13,084 nucleotides of DNA. Source: Dehalococcoidia bacterium. Lineage in GTDB: Bacteria; Chloroflexota; Dehalococcoidia; GIF9; AB-539-J10. Each line of letters opens with the position of its first letter. Position 1 is the first letter of the stretch. The notes below the pieces were generated by a model. That model made no database searches and had not been told where the DNA came from. It saw only the letters and a list, made by a program, of their open reading frames with translations. Positions 1 to 7,163 of the stretch are shown here, one piece after another. The stretch is taken from contig DAOUTC010000019.1 in assembly GCA_030626915.1 (NCBI GenBank), forward strand, positions 1 to 13,084. The letters are read 5' to 3'. Both the position numbers and the translations under genes were made by a program.

Positions 1-77
1 AAAGGAGGTGAAAAAGGTTTTTTCCGAATAAAGCTAAGTTCTCCATTTTTAACATTTTAGAGCAAAAGGAGTGCGAT

Positions 78-188
78 ATGAAGAAAGAAAAGAAGCATCA
101 GAAATCCATGAATTTTGACAAAATACGATTCTTTACAATAACAGTCGTTGTGATTGCTTTCTCTTTAATTGCTATTTTAAATTTCTAA
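78..188 (+). CDS. Small one-pass membrane protein, 36 aa, unknown function
   Basis: Thirty-six codons from ATG to TAA, preceded by a good ribosome binding site (AAAGGAG at 65-71, about 6 nt before the ATG). The N-terminal half is strongly basic (MKKEKKHQKS...). Residues about 17-35 form one hydrophobic segment (FFTITVVVIAFSLIAIL), so the protein should be a single-span membrane peptide with a cytoplasmic Lys-rich end. It stops 18 nt before the GTG of the ABC-importer lipoprotein, so the two are probably co-transcribed. I do not recognise a family. It could be an accessory subunit of that importer or of a transporter just outside the left edge. The strong RBS, tight spacing and clean topology support a real gene; the short length keeps confidence moderate. 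Confidence 0.55.
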   Translation: MKKEKKHQKSMNFDKIRFFTITVVVIAFSLIAILNF

Positions 189-206
189 ATTAAAGGAGGT
201 TTTCAA

Positions 207-1196
207 GTGAAAAGGAAAGGACTGATTAATGCTTGTTTAGTGCTGGTATTAGCCTTAGCGCTACCGCTTACGGGTGGGTGTGCTTCGAAGCCAACAGAAG
301 GGAAGGTTTATAGGATTGGCATAGCCCAATTAGTTACCCATCCTGCTCTGGATGCTGCTCGTGAGGGCTTTATTGAGGCTATGGCGGATGAGGGCTTTGT
401 TGAGGGGGTAAATGTCGAGTATGATGTACGTAACGCTAACGGTGATATGTCTGTTGCAGCTACAATTGCGCAGAAGTTTGCCTCGGAAAAAGTGGACCTA
501 ATTTTGGCCATAGCTACTCCCATGGCTCAAGCCTGTGCTGCCGCCACTAAGGATATACCTATAGTTTTCAATTGCGTTACCGACCCGGTAGCAGGTGGAT
601 TTGTTGATAGTTGGGAAAAGCCTGGTGGCAATGTAAGCGGGGTCAGTGATTGGGCTGATGTCGAAACTCAAATAAAGTTAATCTTGGAAATTTGCCCCGC
701 TGTTAAGAAACTAGGGACAATCTACAACGCTGGCGAAGTGAATTCGGTAGTGCAAATAGAAGAGCTGGAAAAGTGTGTCCCAAACTTGGGGATTGAAGAG
801 ATTGTACCACGTAATGTCTCTACATCGGCTGACGTCATGACCGCGGCTTACACTCTCGAGGGGGTTGATGCTATATGGATTCCCACGGATAATACCGTAG
901 CCTCAGCTTATGAAGCTGTAGTAAAAGTTTGCGAGGAGAAGCGAATACCACTTTTTGGCGCAGATGTAGCTATAGTGGAAACAGGAGCCATTGGCACTCC
1001 GGGCATAAGTTATCGCTACCACGGTGAACAAAGTGGCAAGTTTGCAGCTCGCGTACTGCGTGGTGAAAGCCCGGCTAACATGCCTGTTGAGAAATGCGAA
1101 ATGACGGACTTATACATAAATCTTACGGCAGCTGAAAGGGTAGGTATAACTGTTCCACAATCGGTCATAGATGGAGCAACAGAAATAATAGAATAG
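207..1196 (+). CDS. ABC transporter substrate-binding lipoprotein (ABC_sub_bind / COG2984 type)
   Basis: Extracytoplasmic solute-binding lipoprotein of 329 aa, the usual length for the family. The start is GTG with an excellent RBS (AAAGGAGGT at 192-200). Residues 1-24 are a lipoprotein signal peptide: basic start (MKRKG), hydrophobic core, and LTGGC with Cys25 as the lipidation site. The mature part reads like the family: an early YRIGIAQLVTHPALDAAREGF segment, then a periplasmic-binding-protein fold with two alpha/beta lobes. Motifs include PIVFNCVTDPVAGGFV near 118-133 and PLFGADVAIVETGAIGTPGISYRYHGEQSG near 249-278. Members of this family work with COG4120 permeases and COG1101 ATPases, both of which follow. 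Characterised relatives include aromatic amino-acid importers (TrpX-like), but the substrate cannot be read from sequence alone. Confidence 0.92.
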   Translation: MKRKGLINACLVLVLALALPLTGGCASKPTEGKVYRIGIAQLVTHPALDAAREGFIEAMADEGFVEGVNVEYDVRNANGDMSVAATIAQKFASEKVDLILAIATPMAQACAAATKDIPIVFNCVTDPVAGGFVDSWEKPGGNVSGVSDWADVETQIKLILEICPAVKKLGTIYNAGEVNSVVQIEELEKCVPNLGIEEIVPRNVSTSADVMTAAYTLEGVDAIWIPTDNTVASAYEAVVKVCEEKRIPLFGADVAIVETGAIGTPGISYRYHGEQSGKFAARVLRGESPANMPVEKCEMTDLYINLTAAERVGITVPQSVIDGATEIIE

Positions 1197-1381
1197 CTTA
1201 GAGTGAAGCTGAAATCTCACCTTGAGCATTTAAACAGAGAGCCCTATCTTCAACCAGTGAGGCAGGAAGGAACCCTAGATTGCTCTTTGGAAACTACCCC
1301 TTTTGGAGCTTCAGCTGAACCTAGTCTGCAGGATAAGGCGGAAAAGTAGTAGGCGACTTGTACTAAGTTTATAGGGGACAG

Positions 1382-2296
1382 ATGTTATCGTCTACAGTAC
1401 AGGGCATTCTAACTAGTTCTCTCTCTGATGGCTTAATATATGCTTTTGTTGCTGTAGGTGTATTTATAACATTTCGGGTGCTTGCCTTCCCCGACCTTAC
1501 GGTAGATGGCAGTTTTGTTACCGGCGGCTCCATTGCTGCTCTTATGATTGCAGGTGGTTATAATCCATTTTTAGCCACTATAGCTGCTATTGGCGGTGGA
1601 CTAGCCTGTGGTGCCGTAACCGGACTACTTAATACTAAGTTGCGGATAAGTGCTCTCCTCGCTGGCATACTTATGATGGTCGCTTTGTATTCTGTGAACT
1701 TGAGGATTATGAGTGGGGCCAATATCCCACTATTGCGGCAGGTAACTATCTTTGAGAACATTGCTCACCTTTTTGGAACTACAAAGAGCGTTATTTTGGT
1801 CATTGGCGTCCTCGCTGTCTTAGCCTGCGTCGTGTTTATGATATTGAGCTGGTTTCTGCGCACCGAGATTGGTCTAGCATTGAGAGCGTCGGGTGATAAT
1901 GAACAGATGATAAGGGGTTTGGGTTCAGATACGGATAGGAATACAATAATGGGTTGCTCTATTTCCAACGGCCTTGTCGCTCTTTCCGGTGCCTTAGTAG
2001 CCCAAAACCAGGGCTTTTGCGATGTCAACATGGGGATAGGTATGATTGTAATGGGCCTGGCTGCGGTAATAATTGGAGAAGCGCTGCTTCATCCCCGGGG
2101 TGTTGCCTCAATGCTGCTAGCGGCGCTTGGTGGCACCTTTGTCTATCGCCTATTCATAACCATTGCTCTCAGGCTTGGTCTATCCCCAGGAGATTTGAAA
2201 TTGATCACGGCAGCGTTGGTAGTGGTAGCTTTAGCAATCCCGTATATACAGAAGAAGATACGGCATGAATGGATGCCGCCAGCAGTTAGATTTTAG
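1382..2296 (+). CDS. ABC transporter permease (COG4120 type)
   Basis: Integral membrane permease of 304 aa, with about eight hydrophobic segments across the whole length. Near the N-terminus, GVFITFRVLAFPDLTVDGSF (about residues 27-46) is the hallmark of the COG4120 permeases that pair with COG2984 binding proteins and are distantly related to LivH-type permeases. A cytoplasmic loop around residues 160-182 (LRTEIGLALRASGDNEQMIRGLG) is the usual ATPase-contact (EAA-like) region. The ATG at 1382 follows AGGGGAC at 1373-1379, a rather close RBS. A 185-nt gap separates it from the binding-protein gene, long for one operon. It may hold a processing site that lets the binding protein be made in excess, but no clear promoter or terminator is visible. 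The ATPase starts 12 nt after this gene stops. Confidence 0.92.
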   Translation: MLSSTVQGILTSSLSDGLIYAFVAVGVFITFRVLAFPDLTVDGSFVTGGSIAALMIAGGYNPFLATIAAIGGGLACGAVTGLLNTKLRISALLAGILMMVALYSVNLRIMSGANIPLLRQVTIFENIAHLFGTTKSVILVIGVLAVLACVVFMILSWFLRTEIGLALRASGDNEQMIRGLGSDTDRNTIMGCSISNGLVALSGALVAQNQGFCDVNMGIGMIVMGLAAVIIGEALLHPRGVASMLLAALGGTFVYRLFITIALRLGLSPGDLKLITAALVVVALAIPYIQKKIRHEWMPPAVRF

Positions 2297-2308
2297 TGAG
2301 GCATTTCT

Positions 2309-3136
2309 ATGGATACAGGGAAAGAGCAGAGTTTGCTTCAACTCAGGAATGTAAGGAAAGTATTTGCCAGAGGCACTATAGATGAAGTGACGGCTTTGAA
2401 TGACATCAATCTGGATGTTTATCCTGAGGACTTCGTCACTATCATTGGCAGCAATGGTGCGGGGAAATCTACTTTGCTCAATATTGTCGCTGGAGTATTC
2501 CCACCAGAAATGGGGGGTAAGGTAATCATCAATGGCGATGACGTTACCAGTCTAAGTGAGTATAAGCATGCCGCATATGTGGGTAGGGTATGGCAAGAAC
2601 CTACCGTGGGAACTGCGGGTAAGCTAAGCCTTGAAGAGAACCTTTCTCTGGCTTTATTGCGTGGAAAACCAAGGGGGTTGAGGTCGTCACTTAATAAGCA
2701 GCGCGGCGAGCTATTTCGCTCGGCGTTAGCTCCGCTGGGATTGGGATTGGAAGACAGGCTAAATACGCCTGTGGGCACGCTTTCCGGGGGGCAAAGGCAA
2801 GCTCTAGCTTTAGTCATGGCCACTATAAGTAAGCCAGCTCTGCTGTTGCTCGATGAACATATAGCTACACTGGATCCCAGGACAGCTCAAGTAGTGCTTA
2901 ATCTAAGTGACATGATTGTGCGGCGAGAAAGGATGACCACTATGATGGTCACTCATAACATGGAGCTTGCTCTGAGATATGGCAATAGGCTGATTATGAT
3001 GCACCAGGGCAGGATTATAGTGGATATAGGGCAGCAGGATAAACAAGCCTTGACCATTGATGACTTGGTATCAGCTTTTGAGCAAGCTGCCGGGGAGCGA
3101 TTAACTGATGAGAGCATCCTGCTCAGCCATCGCTAG
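2309..3136 (+). CDS. ABC transporter ATP-binding protein (COG1101 type)
   Basis: Cytoplasmic ATPase subunit, 275 aa, complete. All nucleotide-binding motifs are intact: Walker A GSNGAGKST (47-55), Q-loop Gln96 in VGRVWQEP, signature LSGGQ (158-162), Walker B ALLLLDE with catalytic Glu183, D-loop TLDP (187-190) and switch His216 in MMVTHN. The HIATLDPRTA stretch and the late Q-loop context (VWQEPTVGT) match the ATPases that partner COG4120 permeases. The ATG at 2309 sits 7 nt after TGAGG and only 12 nt downstream of the permease stop, so translation is probably coupled. It energises import of the solute bound by the upstream lipoprotein. No convincing terminator follows: GCTTTTTAAAAGC after the stop is AT-rich and lacks a GC stem. 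Confidence 0.95.
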   Translation: MDTGKEQSLLQLRNVRKVFARGTIDEVTALNDINLDVYPEDFVTIIGSNGAGKSTLLNIVAGVFPPEMGGKVIINGDDVTSLSEYKHAAYVGRVWQEPTVGTAGKLSLEENLSLALLRGKPRGLRSSLNKQRGELFRSALAPLGLGLEDRLNTPVGTLSGGQRQALALVMATISKPALLLLDEHIATLDPRTAQVVLNLSDMIVRRERMTTMMVTHNMELALRYGNRLIMMHQGRIIVDIGQQDKQALTIDDLVSAFEQAAGERLTDESILLSHR

Positions 3137-3180
3137 CAAGGCTTTTTAAAAGCGAGGTCAGTGAGGCAGCCCCCGGTGTA

Positions 3181-3209
3181 TTGACATATTTACAGCTTTA
3201 ATTTACAAT
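3181..3209 (+). promoter_or_regulatory. Sigma-70 promoter for the NSS transporter
   Basis: TTGACA at 3181-3186 (perfect -35), a 17-nt spacer, then TACAAT at 3204-3209 (5 of 6 to TATAAT). This would start a transcript near 3216 and leave a leader of about 235 nt before the transporter ATG at 3453, unusually long. The promoter is the first clear one after the ABC importer operon, so the symporter is probably controlled separately. Confidence 0.75.
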
Positions 3210-3215
3210 CCAGTT

Positions 3216-3452
3216 TCAGTTGTGGAAGAAGCATTGTCAAGTATAAGGGAAACTAATAAACATTTTGCCTTTGTCGGTCTACACATCATATTACCTCGGG
3301 GGTAAAACCCCCTAAGCTAACATATTTATTCCTAAGCATCTCATTAGAATAAGGCTTGAGCTTAGGCCTTGTCCCAAAAGGCATTTTTAAAATATTTTTT
3401 CTGAGGAGCTATTACATTATAGTTAGAACTATTCTAGATAAGGAGGTAAAAG
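3216..3452 (+). promoter_or_regulatory. Long structured 5' leader of the NSS transporter, possible attenuator
   Basis: No gene is visible between 3137 and 3452. Within the predicted leader there are several pairings. GGGGGT (3298-3303) and ACCCCC (3307-3312) form a perfect 6-bp hairpin with an AAA loop. GCCTT (3366-3370) and AAGGC (3378-3382), followed by ATTTTT, form a short terminator-like hairpin. CCTAAGC occurs twice (3311-3317 and 3331-3337), and both copies are perfectly complementary to GCTTAGG (3360-3366), which overlaps the first base of the terminator-like stem. This is the arrangement expected of an attenuator, but the terminator stem is only 5 bp, and I do not recognise a known riboswitch or T-box. 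An RBS (AAGGAGGT at 3440-3447) lies just before the gene. Confidence 0.35.
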
Positions 3453-4973
3453 ATGCAAAGAGAAAGATGGACTAGCAGGTATTATTTCCTATTTGCGGCA
3501 ATAGGCTCAGCAATAGGCTTGGGCAATGTATGGAGGTTTCCTTACATAACCTATAAATATGGTGGTGGGGCCTTCTTGATACCCTGGATGGTCGGGCTTA
3601 TTGTAATGGGCATCCCCTGGATGGTGATGGAGTTTGGCATGGGCAGGTATTTCCAGAGAAGTTCCCCCGGTGTATTTGAAGGCATAGGGAAGAAATGGGA
3701 ATGGGTAGGCTGGTGGCCGGTTTTTGCTGCCTTCTTAATAATCACATATTATTCCGTCGTAATGGCTTGGTCCCTACGTTATGTAGTTAGTGCAGCTACT
3801 ATGGCTTGGGGAATGGGGGAGGCTGGAGTTGCCGGGTCAGGGCCATACTTTTTTGGGGAAATCTTGAGGCTTTCCTCAGGACCAGGTGAACTTGGTGCTC
3901 CTATAGGACCAATAGTGGGGTTTCTGGCACTCATTTGGGTAGCTATATATTTTATAGTTTTTAAAGGAGCTGGAGTGATAGGGAAGGTTGCGGTATGGAC
4001 AGTATCTATTCCCTGGATTTTGTTGGTTATCTTGGCCATAAGGGGCTTAACTTTACCCGGGGCTGTTGAGGGGCTGAACTATTACCTTACTCCAAACTTT
4101 GCTGCCTTAGGAAATACGGAGGTATGGTTTGGCGCGTTTAGTCAAATTGCCTTTACACTTTCCCTGGGGATGGCGGGAATGTTTGCCTACGGCAGCTTTA
4201 TAGCCAGGAAAGCGGATGTGACCAACAACGCTTTTATAACCTCTTTTTCCAATTGTGCCACCAGTTTCTTTGCTGGCTTTGCCGTATTTAGCACCGTTGG
4301 TTTTATAATGCACGCCCTGGCCATTCCGGTTGGGGAGGTTAGTGCTTCGGGTCTAGGCTTAGCTTTCGTAACCTTCCCTGTGGCAATATCCATGATGCCG
4401 GGAGCAAATGCCCTTGTGGGCATACTCTTTTTCCTCTGTCTCTTCTTTTTAGGCATAGATTCTCTATTTTTCCTTGCCTACGGAGGAGTAATCAGCCCGA
4501 TTATGGATAAGTTTGGCTTGAGCAGGGTAAAGGCCACGGTGATTGTCATTATCATCTCCTTCTTGATAGGACTCGTATATACTACAAACGGAGGTCTCTA
4601 TTGGTTGGATATCGTGGATAGAACAGTTTGCTTCTATGGTTTGCTCCTAACAGGTGCGATAGCTTGTATTGTCGTTGGCTGGGTATTTGGTGCCAGAAAG
4701 CTGAGGGAGCATGTGAATGAGACCTCAGATATCAAAGTTGGTGGCTGGTTTGATTGGCTGATAAAAGTTGTCGTGCCCGCTGGTTTGCTTTTTGTGGTAA
4801 TTTACGGAGGTTTTGCCAAAGATATACCGGCATCCTACGAGGGATATCCCAGATGGGCAAGTTCATTTATATGGATTATACTGGCAGTGACTCTTGGGCT
4901 TAGCTTTTTATTCCAACGAGCTAAAACCAGAGTCCCCCAAGTGAGCGAAAAATCGGAGGTGAGCAAGAAATGA
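3453..4973 (+). CDS. Sodium-dependent transporter, NSS (SNF) family, MetP-like
   Basis: Neurotransmitter:sodium-symporter family protein, 506 aa, importing a small organic solute (typically an amino acid) with Na+. The family signature covers TM1: GSAIGLGNVWRFPY (18-31), whose unwound centre carries Na+ and substrate ligands. The TM6 counterpart, FTLSLGMAGMFAYGSFI, lies near residues 232-248. I count about twelve hydrophobic segments, the last being WASSFIWIILAVTLGLSFLF near the C-terminus. Twelve-TM bacterial members such as corynebacterial MetP use a tiny second subunit, and one is encoded immediately downstream with an ATGA overlap. The start has a strong RBS (AAGGAGGT, 3440-3447). Substrate is inferred only by family (methionine/alanine-like). 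It has its own promoter and long leader upstream. Confidence 0.94.
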   Translation: MQRERWTSRYYFLFAAIGSAIGLGNVWRFPYITYKYGGGAFLIPWMVGLIVMGIPWMVMEFGMGRYFQRSSPGVFEGIGKKWEWVGWWPVFAAFLIITYYSVVMAWSLRYVVSAATMAWGMGEAGVAGSGPYFFGEILRLSSGPGELGAPIGPIVGFLALIWVAIYFIVFKGAGVIGKVAVWTVSIPWILLVILAIRGLTLPGAVEGLNYYLTPNFAALGNTEVWFGAFSQIAFTLSLGMAGMFAYGSFIARKADVTNNAFITSFSNCATSFFAGFAVFSTVGFIMHALAIPVGEVSASGLGLAFVTFPVAISMMPGANALVGILFFLCLFFLGIDSLFFLAYGGVISPIMDKFGLSRVKATVIVIIISFLIGLVYTTNGGLYWLDIVDRTVCFYGLLLTGAIACIVVGWVFGARKLREHVNETSDIKVGGWFDWLIKVVVPAGLLFVVIYGGFAKDIPASYEGYPRWASSFIWIILAVTLGLSFLFQRAKTRVPQVSEKSEVSKK

Positions 4974-5083
4974 ATACCGGTGCAATAGTTACCACGGTTG
5001 TTATGTGGCTAATATTCATTGGGGCATTAGGCTACTGTCTCTCCCCTCGTGTGCGGAAACGTGGGGGTAAGTGGGAAGACTGA
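4970..5083 (+). CDS. MetS-like small subunit of the NSS transporter, 37 aa
   Basis: Thirty-seven codons beginning MNTGAIVTTVVMWLIF; its ATG (4970-4972) overlaps the transporter's TGA as ATGA, so translation is almost certainly coupled. One hydrophobic span (about residues 5-23) is followed by a short basic tail (SPRVRKRGGKWED). Length, the opening (M-x-T-x-A-I-x-x-x-x-x-x-x-x-I-x-x-G) and position just after an NSS gene match the methionine/alanine-importer small-subunit family (MetS, PF16951 type), which the corynebacterial MetP partner needs for transport. An RBS-like AATCGGAGGTGAG lies inside the end of the transporter gene (4951-4963). The assignment is by pattern and context, not by alignment. 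Confidence 0.85.
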   Translation: MNTGAIVTTVVMWLIFIGALGYCLSPRVRKRGGKWED

Positions 5084-5153
5084 CTCTGATATGATTTAAG
5101 AATGTTTGAGTAAAGCTAATTACTGTATAAGTTAAGATTACCTGGTTGACATC

Positions 5154-5185
5154 GGGGGAGCGAGACCATTGCTCCCCCATATTTT
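5154..5185 (+). terminator. Intrinsic terminator after the NSS/MetS operon
   Basis: GGGGGAGC (5154-5161) pairs perfectly with GCTCCCCC (5171-5178) across a 9-nt loop and is followed by ATATTTT. The stem is 8 bp and mostly G-C. The T-tract lies only on the + side, so it serves the transporter operon. The radical SAM gene converging from the right ends at 5220 and has no T-tract after this stem on its strand. Confidence 0.85.
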
Positions 5186-5219
5186 AACCTTTGTTGGATA
5201 GTTTATGCCCTTCCTAATG

Positions 5220-7049
5220 TCATCTTAATATCTTGTTATATTTATCTTGGCAGCTAACTTGCCACCTCTGTAATCCGCAACCATGGCACTTTCCCTGATG
5301 GCAATCTAAAGTCTCCTTTTCCTGCCACAGGTTATGGTATTCTCTTTTAAGGAATTCGGGAGTCACCCCAACATCAATATGTTCCCAGGGCAATATCTCA
5401 TCCAAGTCTCGTTCCCGATTGGCATAAAAGGAAGGCTCAAGCCCACATTCTTTAAAAGAGTCAAACCACTTCTGATAATCAAAGTATTCGCTCAGAGCAT
5501 CAAATTTGCAGCCCAGTTGCCAGGCGTAGTAGATAACTCTACCTAAACGGCGGTCACCCCGGGATAAAGCTGCTTCAATTTGGCTGGCTTTAGGGTCAGA
5601 CCATGAAAACCCTACTCGCTCTCGACGCAATCCTCGTTTTAATATGTCATATTTGGGAAATAACTGTTCTTCTGTTTCCTGGGCTAACCATTGGAAAGGA
5701 GTATGGGGCTTGGGAATAAGAATGGAAGTGCTAATTCGTAGTCTGAATTTTCTCTTCAGGCGTTGTATCTTAGCCACCAGTGCAACGATGCTACGCACAT
5801 CATCAATAGTTTCACTGGGCAGCCCCACCATGAAATATAACTTGAGATTTGTCCAACCTCTGTCCAAAACGGCAGCTAGCATTTGCAATATCATCTCTTC
5901 GGAGATACTTTTATTAATGACGCGGCGCAATCTTTCACTCCCGGCCTCGGGAGCAAAGGTCAGAGTTATTTTGCGCTGCGAAGGTAATAAATCTATCAAT
6001 TTTATTGCGGCTGAATTTAGGCGCAGGCTGGGTGAGGATAAAGTCAGGTTATCTCCACGATACCGGTATGATAGTTTAGCCATGAGTTCTTCGATGGCAG
6101 AATAATCCCCGGTGCTAAGGGAGAGCAAAGACACCTCATTATAGCCACAATATTTTGATAGTTTATCTACAGCGTCCATTATTTCATCTTGTGACCTCTC
6201 TCTCACCGGTCGGTAAATCATCCCTGCCTGGCAGAAGCGGCAGCCTTGAGTACAACCTCGCTGAATTTCTATATTGCCGCGGTCAAATACTACCTCCGTG
6301 TAAGGGACGACTGGTTTAGCCACCGGGGGTGGCAGCTTGGTTACTATCCTGCGCTGAATTCTTGGTTTAGCTTCGGGTATCCGGGGTGTAATGCTGTTCA
6401 CAGTGCCATCTTTTCTGTAATTGACCTGGTAGAAGCTGGGAACATATATGCCATCAAGCCTGGCAGCTTGTCGTAGTAGCTCTCCTTTATTACCCCTATA
6501 GGCTCGGAACACCTCCAACAGTTCCAGTACTATTTCCTCGCCTTCACCAATTACAAATAAGTCGATGAAGTCAGCCATGGGCTCAGGATTAAGGGCGCAA
6601 CTACCTCCGGCTATTACCAAGGGGTGAGAATTTTCTCTCTGAGAGCTAAATAAGGGGATTTGAGCTAAGTCGAGGATGTTTAGCACATTGGTATAAGTAA
6701 GCTCGTAGCCTAAGGAAAAGCCAATAATATCAAATTCCTTTAAGAGGTGTTTAGATTCCAGGCTAAAAAGTGGGATATTTTGCTTTCGCAAAACTGTTTC
6801 CATGTCTATCCACGGGGCATAAACTCTTTCTGCTAATACATCTGGCTGATAATTCAGTATCTCATAGAGAATAGGTAGTGCCATATTAGACATGCCAATT
6901 TCATACACCTCGGGATAGCATAATACAATTCGAATGGACGTTGTTTTCCATTTTTTGACAATGCTATTCCATTCACCCCCAGCATAGCGAGCGGGTTTGG
7001 AAACCTGAATTAAGATATTGTCAAGTTTTTTCATTTTAAGCTTAAGCAT
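5220..7049 (-). CDS. TIGR03960-family B12-binding-domain radical SAM protein
   Basis: Radical SAM enzyme of 609 aa, about the usual length for the family. The N-terminal region (about 10-180), starting with ILIQVSKPARYAGGEWN and running through IRIVLCYPEVYEIGMSN and FDIIGFSLGYELTYTN, is the Rossmann-like B12-binding-type domain. The radical SAM core follows, with the [4Fe-4S] motif RGCTQGCRFC (Cys266, Cys270, Cys273; CX3CX2C). Towards the end are the family signatures YANRERDLDEILPWEHIDVGV and a cysteine cluster CHQGKCHGCG (Cys583, 588, 591) plus Cys600. The reaction is not established. In many genomes it sits next to or fused with a DUF2344 (TIGR03936) protein, absent here. The start at 7049 has GAGGTGA about 14 nt upstream; Met6 is an alternative. 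It is transcribed away from recA. Confidence 0.93.
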   Translation of the reverse strand: MLKLKMKKLDNILIQVSKPARYAGGEWNSIVKKWKTTSIRIVLCYPEVYEIGMSNMALPILYEILNYQPDVLAERVYAPWIDMETVLRKQNIPLFSLESKHLLKEFDIIGFSLGYELTYTNVLNILDLAQIPLFSSQRENSHPLVIAGGSCALNPEPMADFIDLFVIGEGEEIVLELLEVFRAYRGNKGELLRQAARLDGIYVPSFYQVNYRKDGTVNSITPRIPEAKPRIQRRIVTKLPPPVAKPVVPYTEVVFDRGNIEIQRGCTQGCRFCQAGMIYRPVRERSQDEIMDAVDKLSKYCGYNEVSLLSLSTGDYSAIEELMAKLSYRYRGDNLTLSSPSLRLNSAAIKLIDLLPSQRKITLTFAPEAGSERLRRVINKSISEEMILQMLAAVLDRGWTNLKLYFMVGLPSETIDDVRSIVALVAKIQRLKRKFRLRISTSILIPKPHTPFQWLAQETEEQLFPKYDILKRGLRRERVGFSWSDPKASQIEAALSRGDRRLGRVIYYAWQLGCKFDALSEYFDYQKWFDSFKECGLEPSFYANRERDLDEILPWEHIDVGVTPEFLKREYHNLWQEKETLDCHQGKCHGCGLQRWQVSCQDKYNKILR

Positions 7050-7106
7050 TATAGCCCGTCGTCACCTCAACCTTCAAAGGAGGAATTTAATTTGTTCTCT
7101 GTTCCA

Positions 7107-7135
7107 TTGACTTAGTACGTCGTCTGCGGTATGAT
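7107..7135 (+). promoter_or_regulatory. recA promoter
   Basis: TTGACT at 7107-7112, a 17-nt spacer and TATGAT at 7130-7135 make a near-consensus sigma-70 promoter. Transcription would start near 7142, leaving about 22 nt before the recA ATG at 7164. No GAAC-N4-GTTC SOS box is seen; there is only a direct GTTCTCTGTTC at 7094-7104, which is not palindromic. SOS control is therefore not supported by sequence. The recA RBS is weak (TTAGG at 7150-7154). Confidence 0.75.
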
Positions 7136-7163
7136 GTTTTAGTTAATTCTTAGGCATTTCGAA

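Noticed and set aside
1..60. Possible 3' end of an upstream gene (KEVKKVFSE ending at 29-31, or a second open frame ending at 58-60)
   Set aside because: Two frames are open at the left edge and there is too little sequence to choose. AAAGGAGGTG at 1-10 could also be a ribosome binding site rather than coding sequence.
1240..1290. SRP RNA-like GGAAGGA tetraloop context between the lipoprotein and permease genes
   Set aside because: Only the GGAAGGA string matches; the conserved flanking pairs and internal loops of helix 8 are missing.
3141..3160. Terminator after the ABC operon (GCTTTTTAAAAGC)
   Set aside because: The stem is almost all A-T with no GC core and no T-run after it.
7077..7115. 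AAAGGAGG followed by a TTG and an eight-codon frame upstream of the recA promoter
   Set aside because: It lies upstream of the predicted recA transcription start, the frame is only eight codons, and nothing supports its transcription.
7050..7163. LexA/SOS box in the recA promoter region
   Set aside because: No GAAC-N4-GTTC or CTGT-N8-ACAG palindrome; the GTTC pair is a direct repeat.
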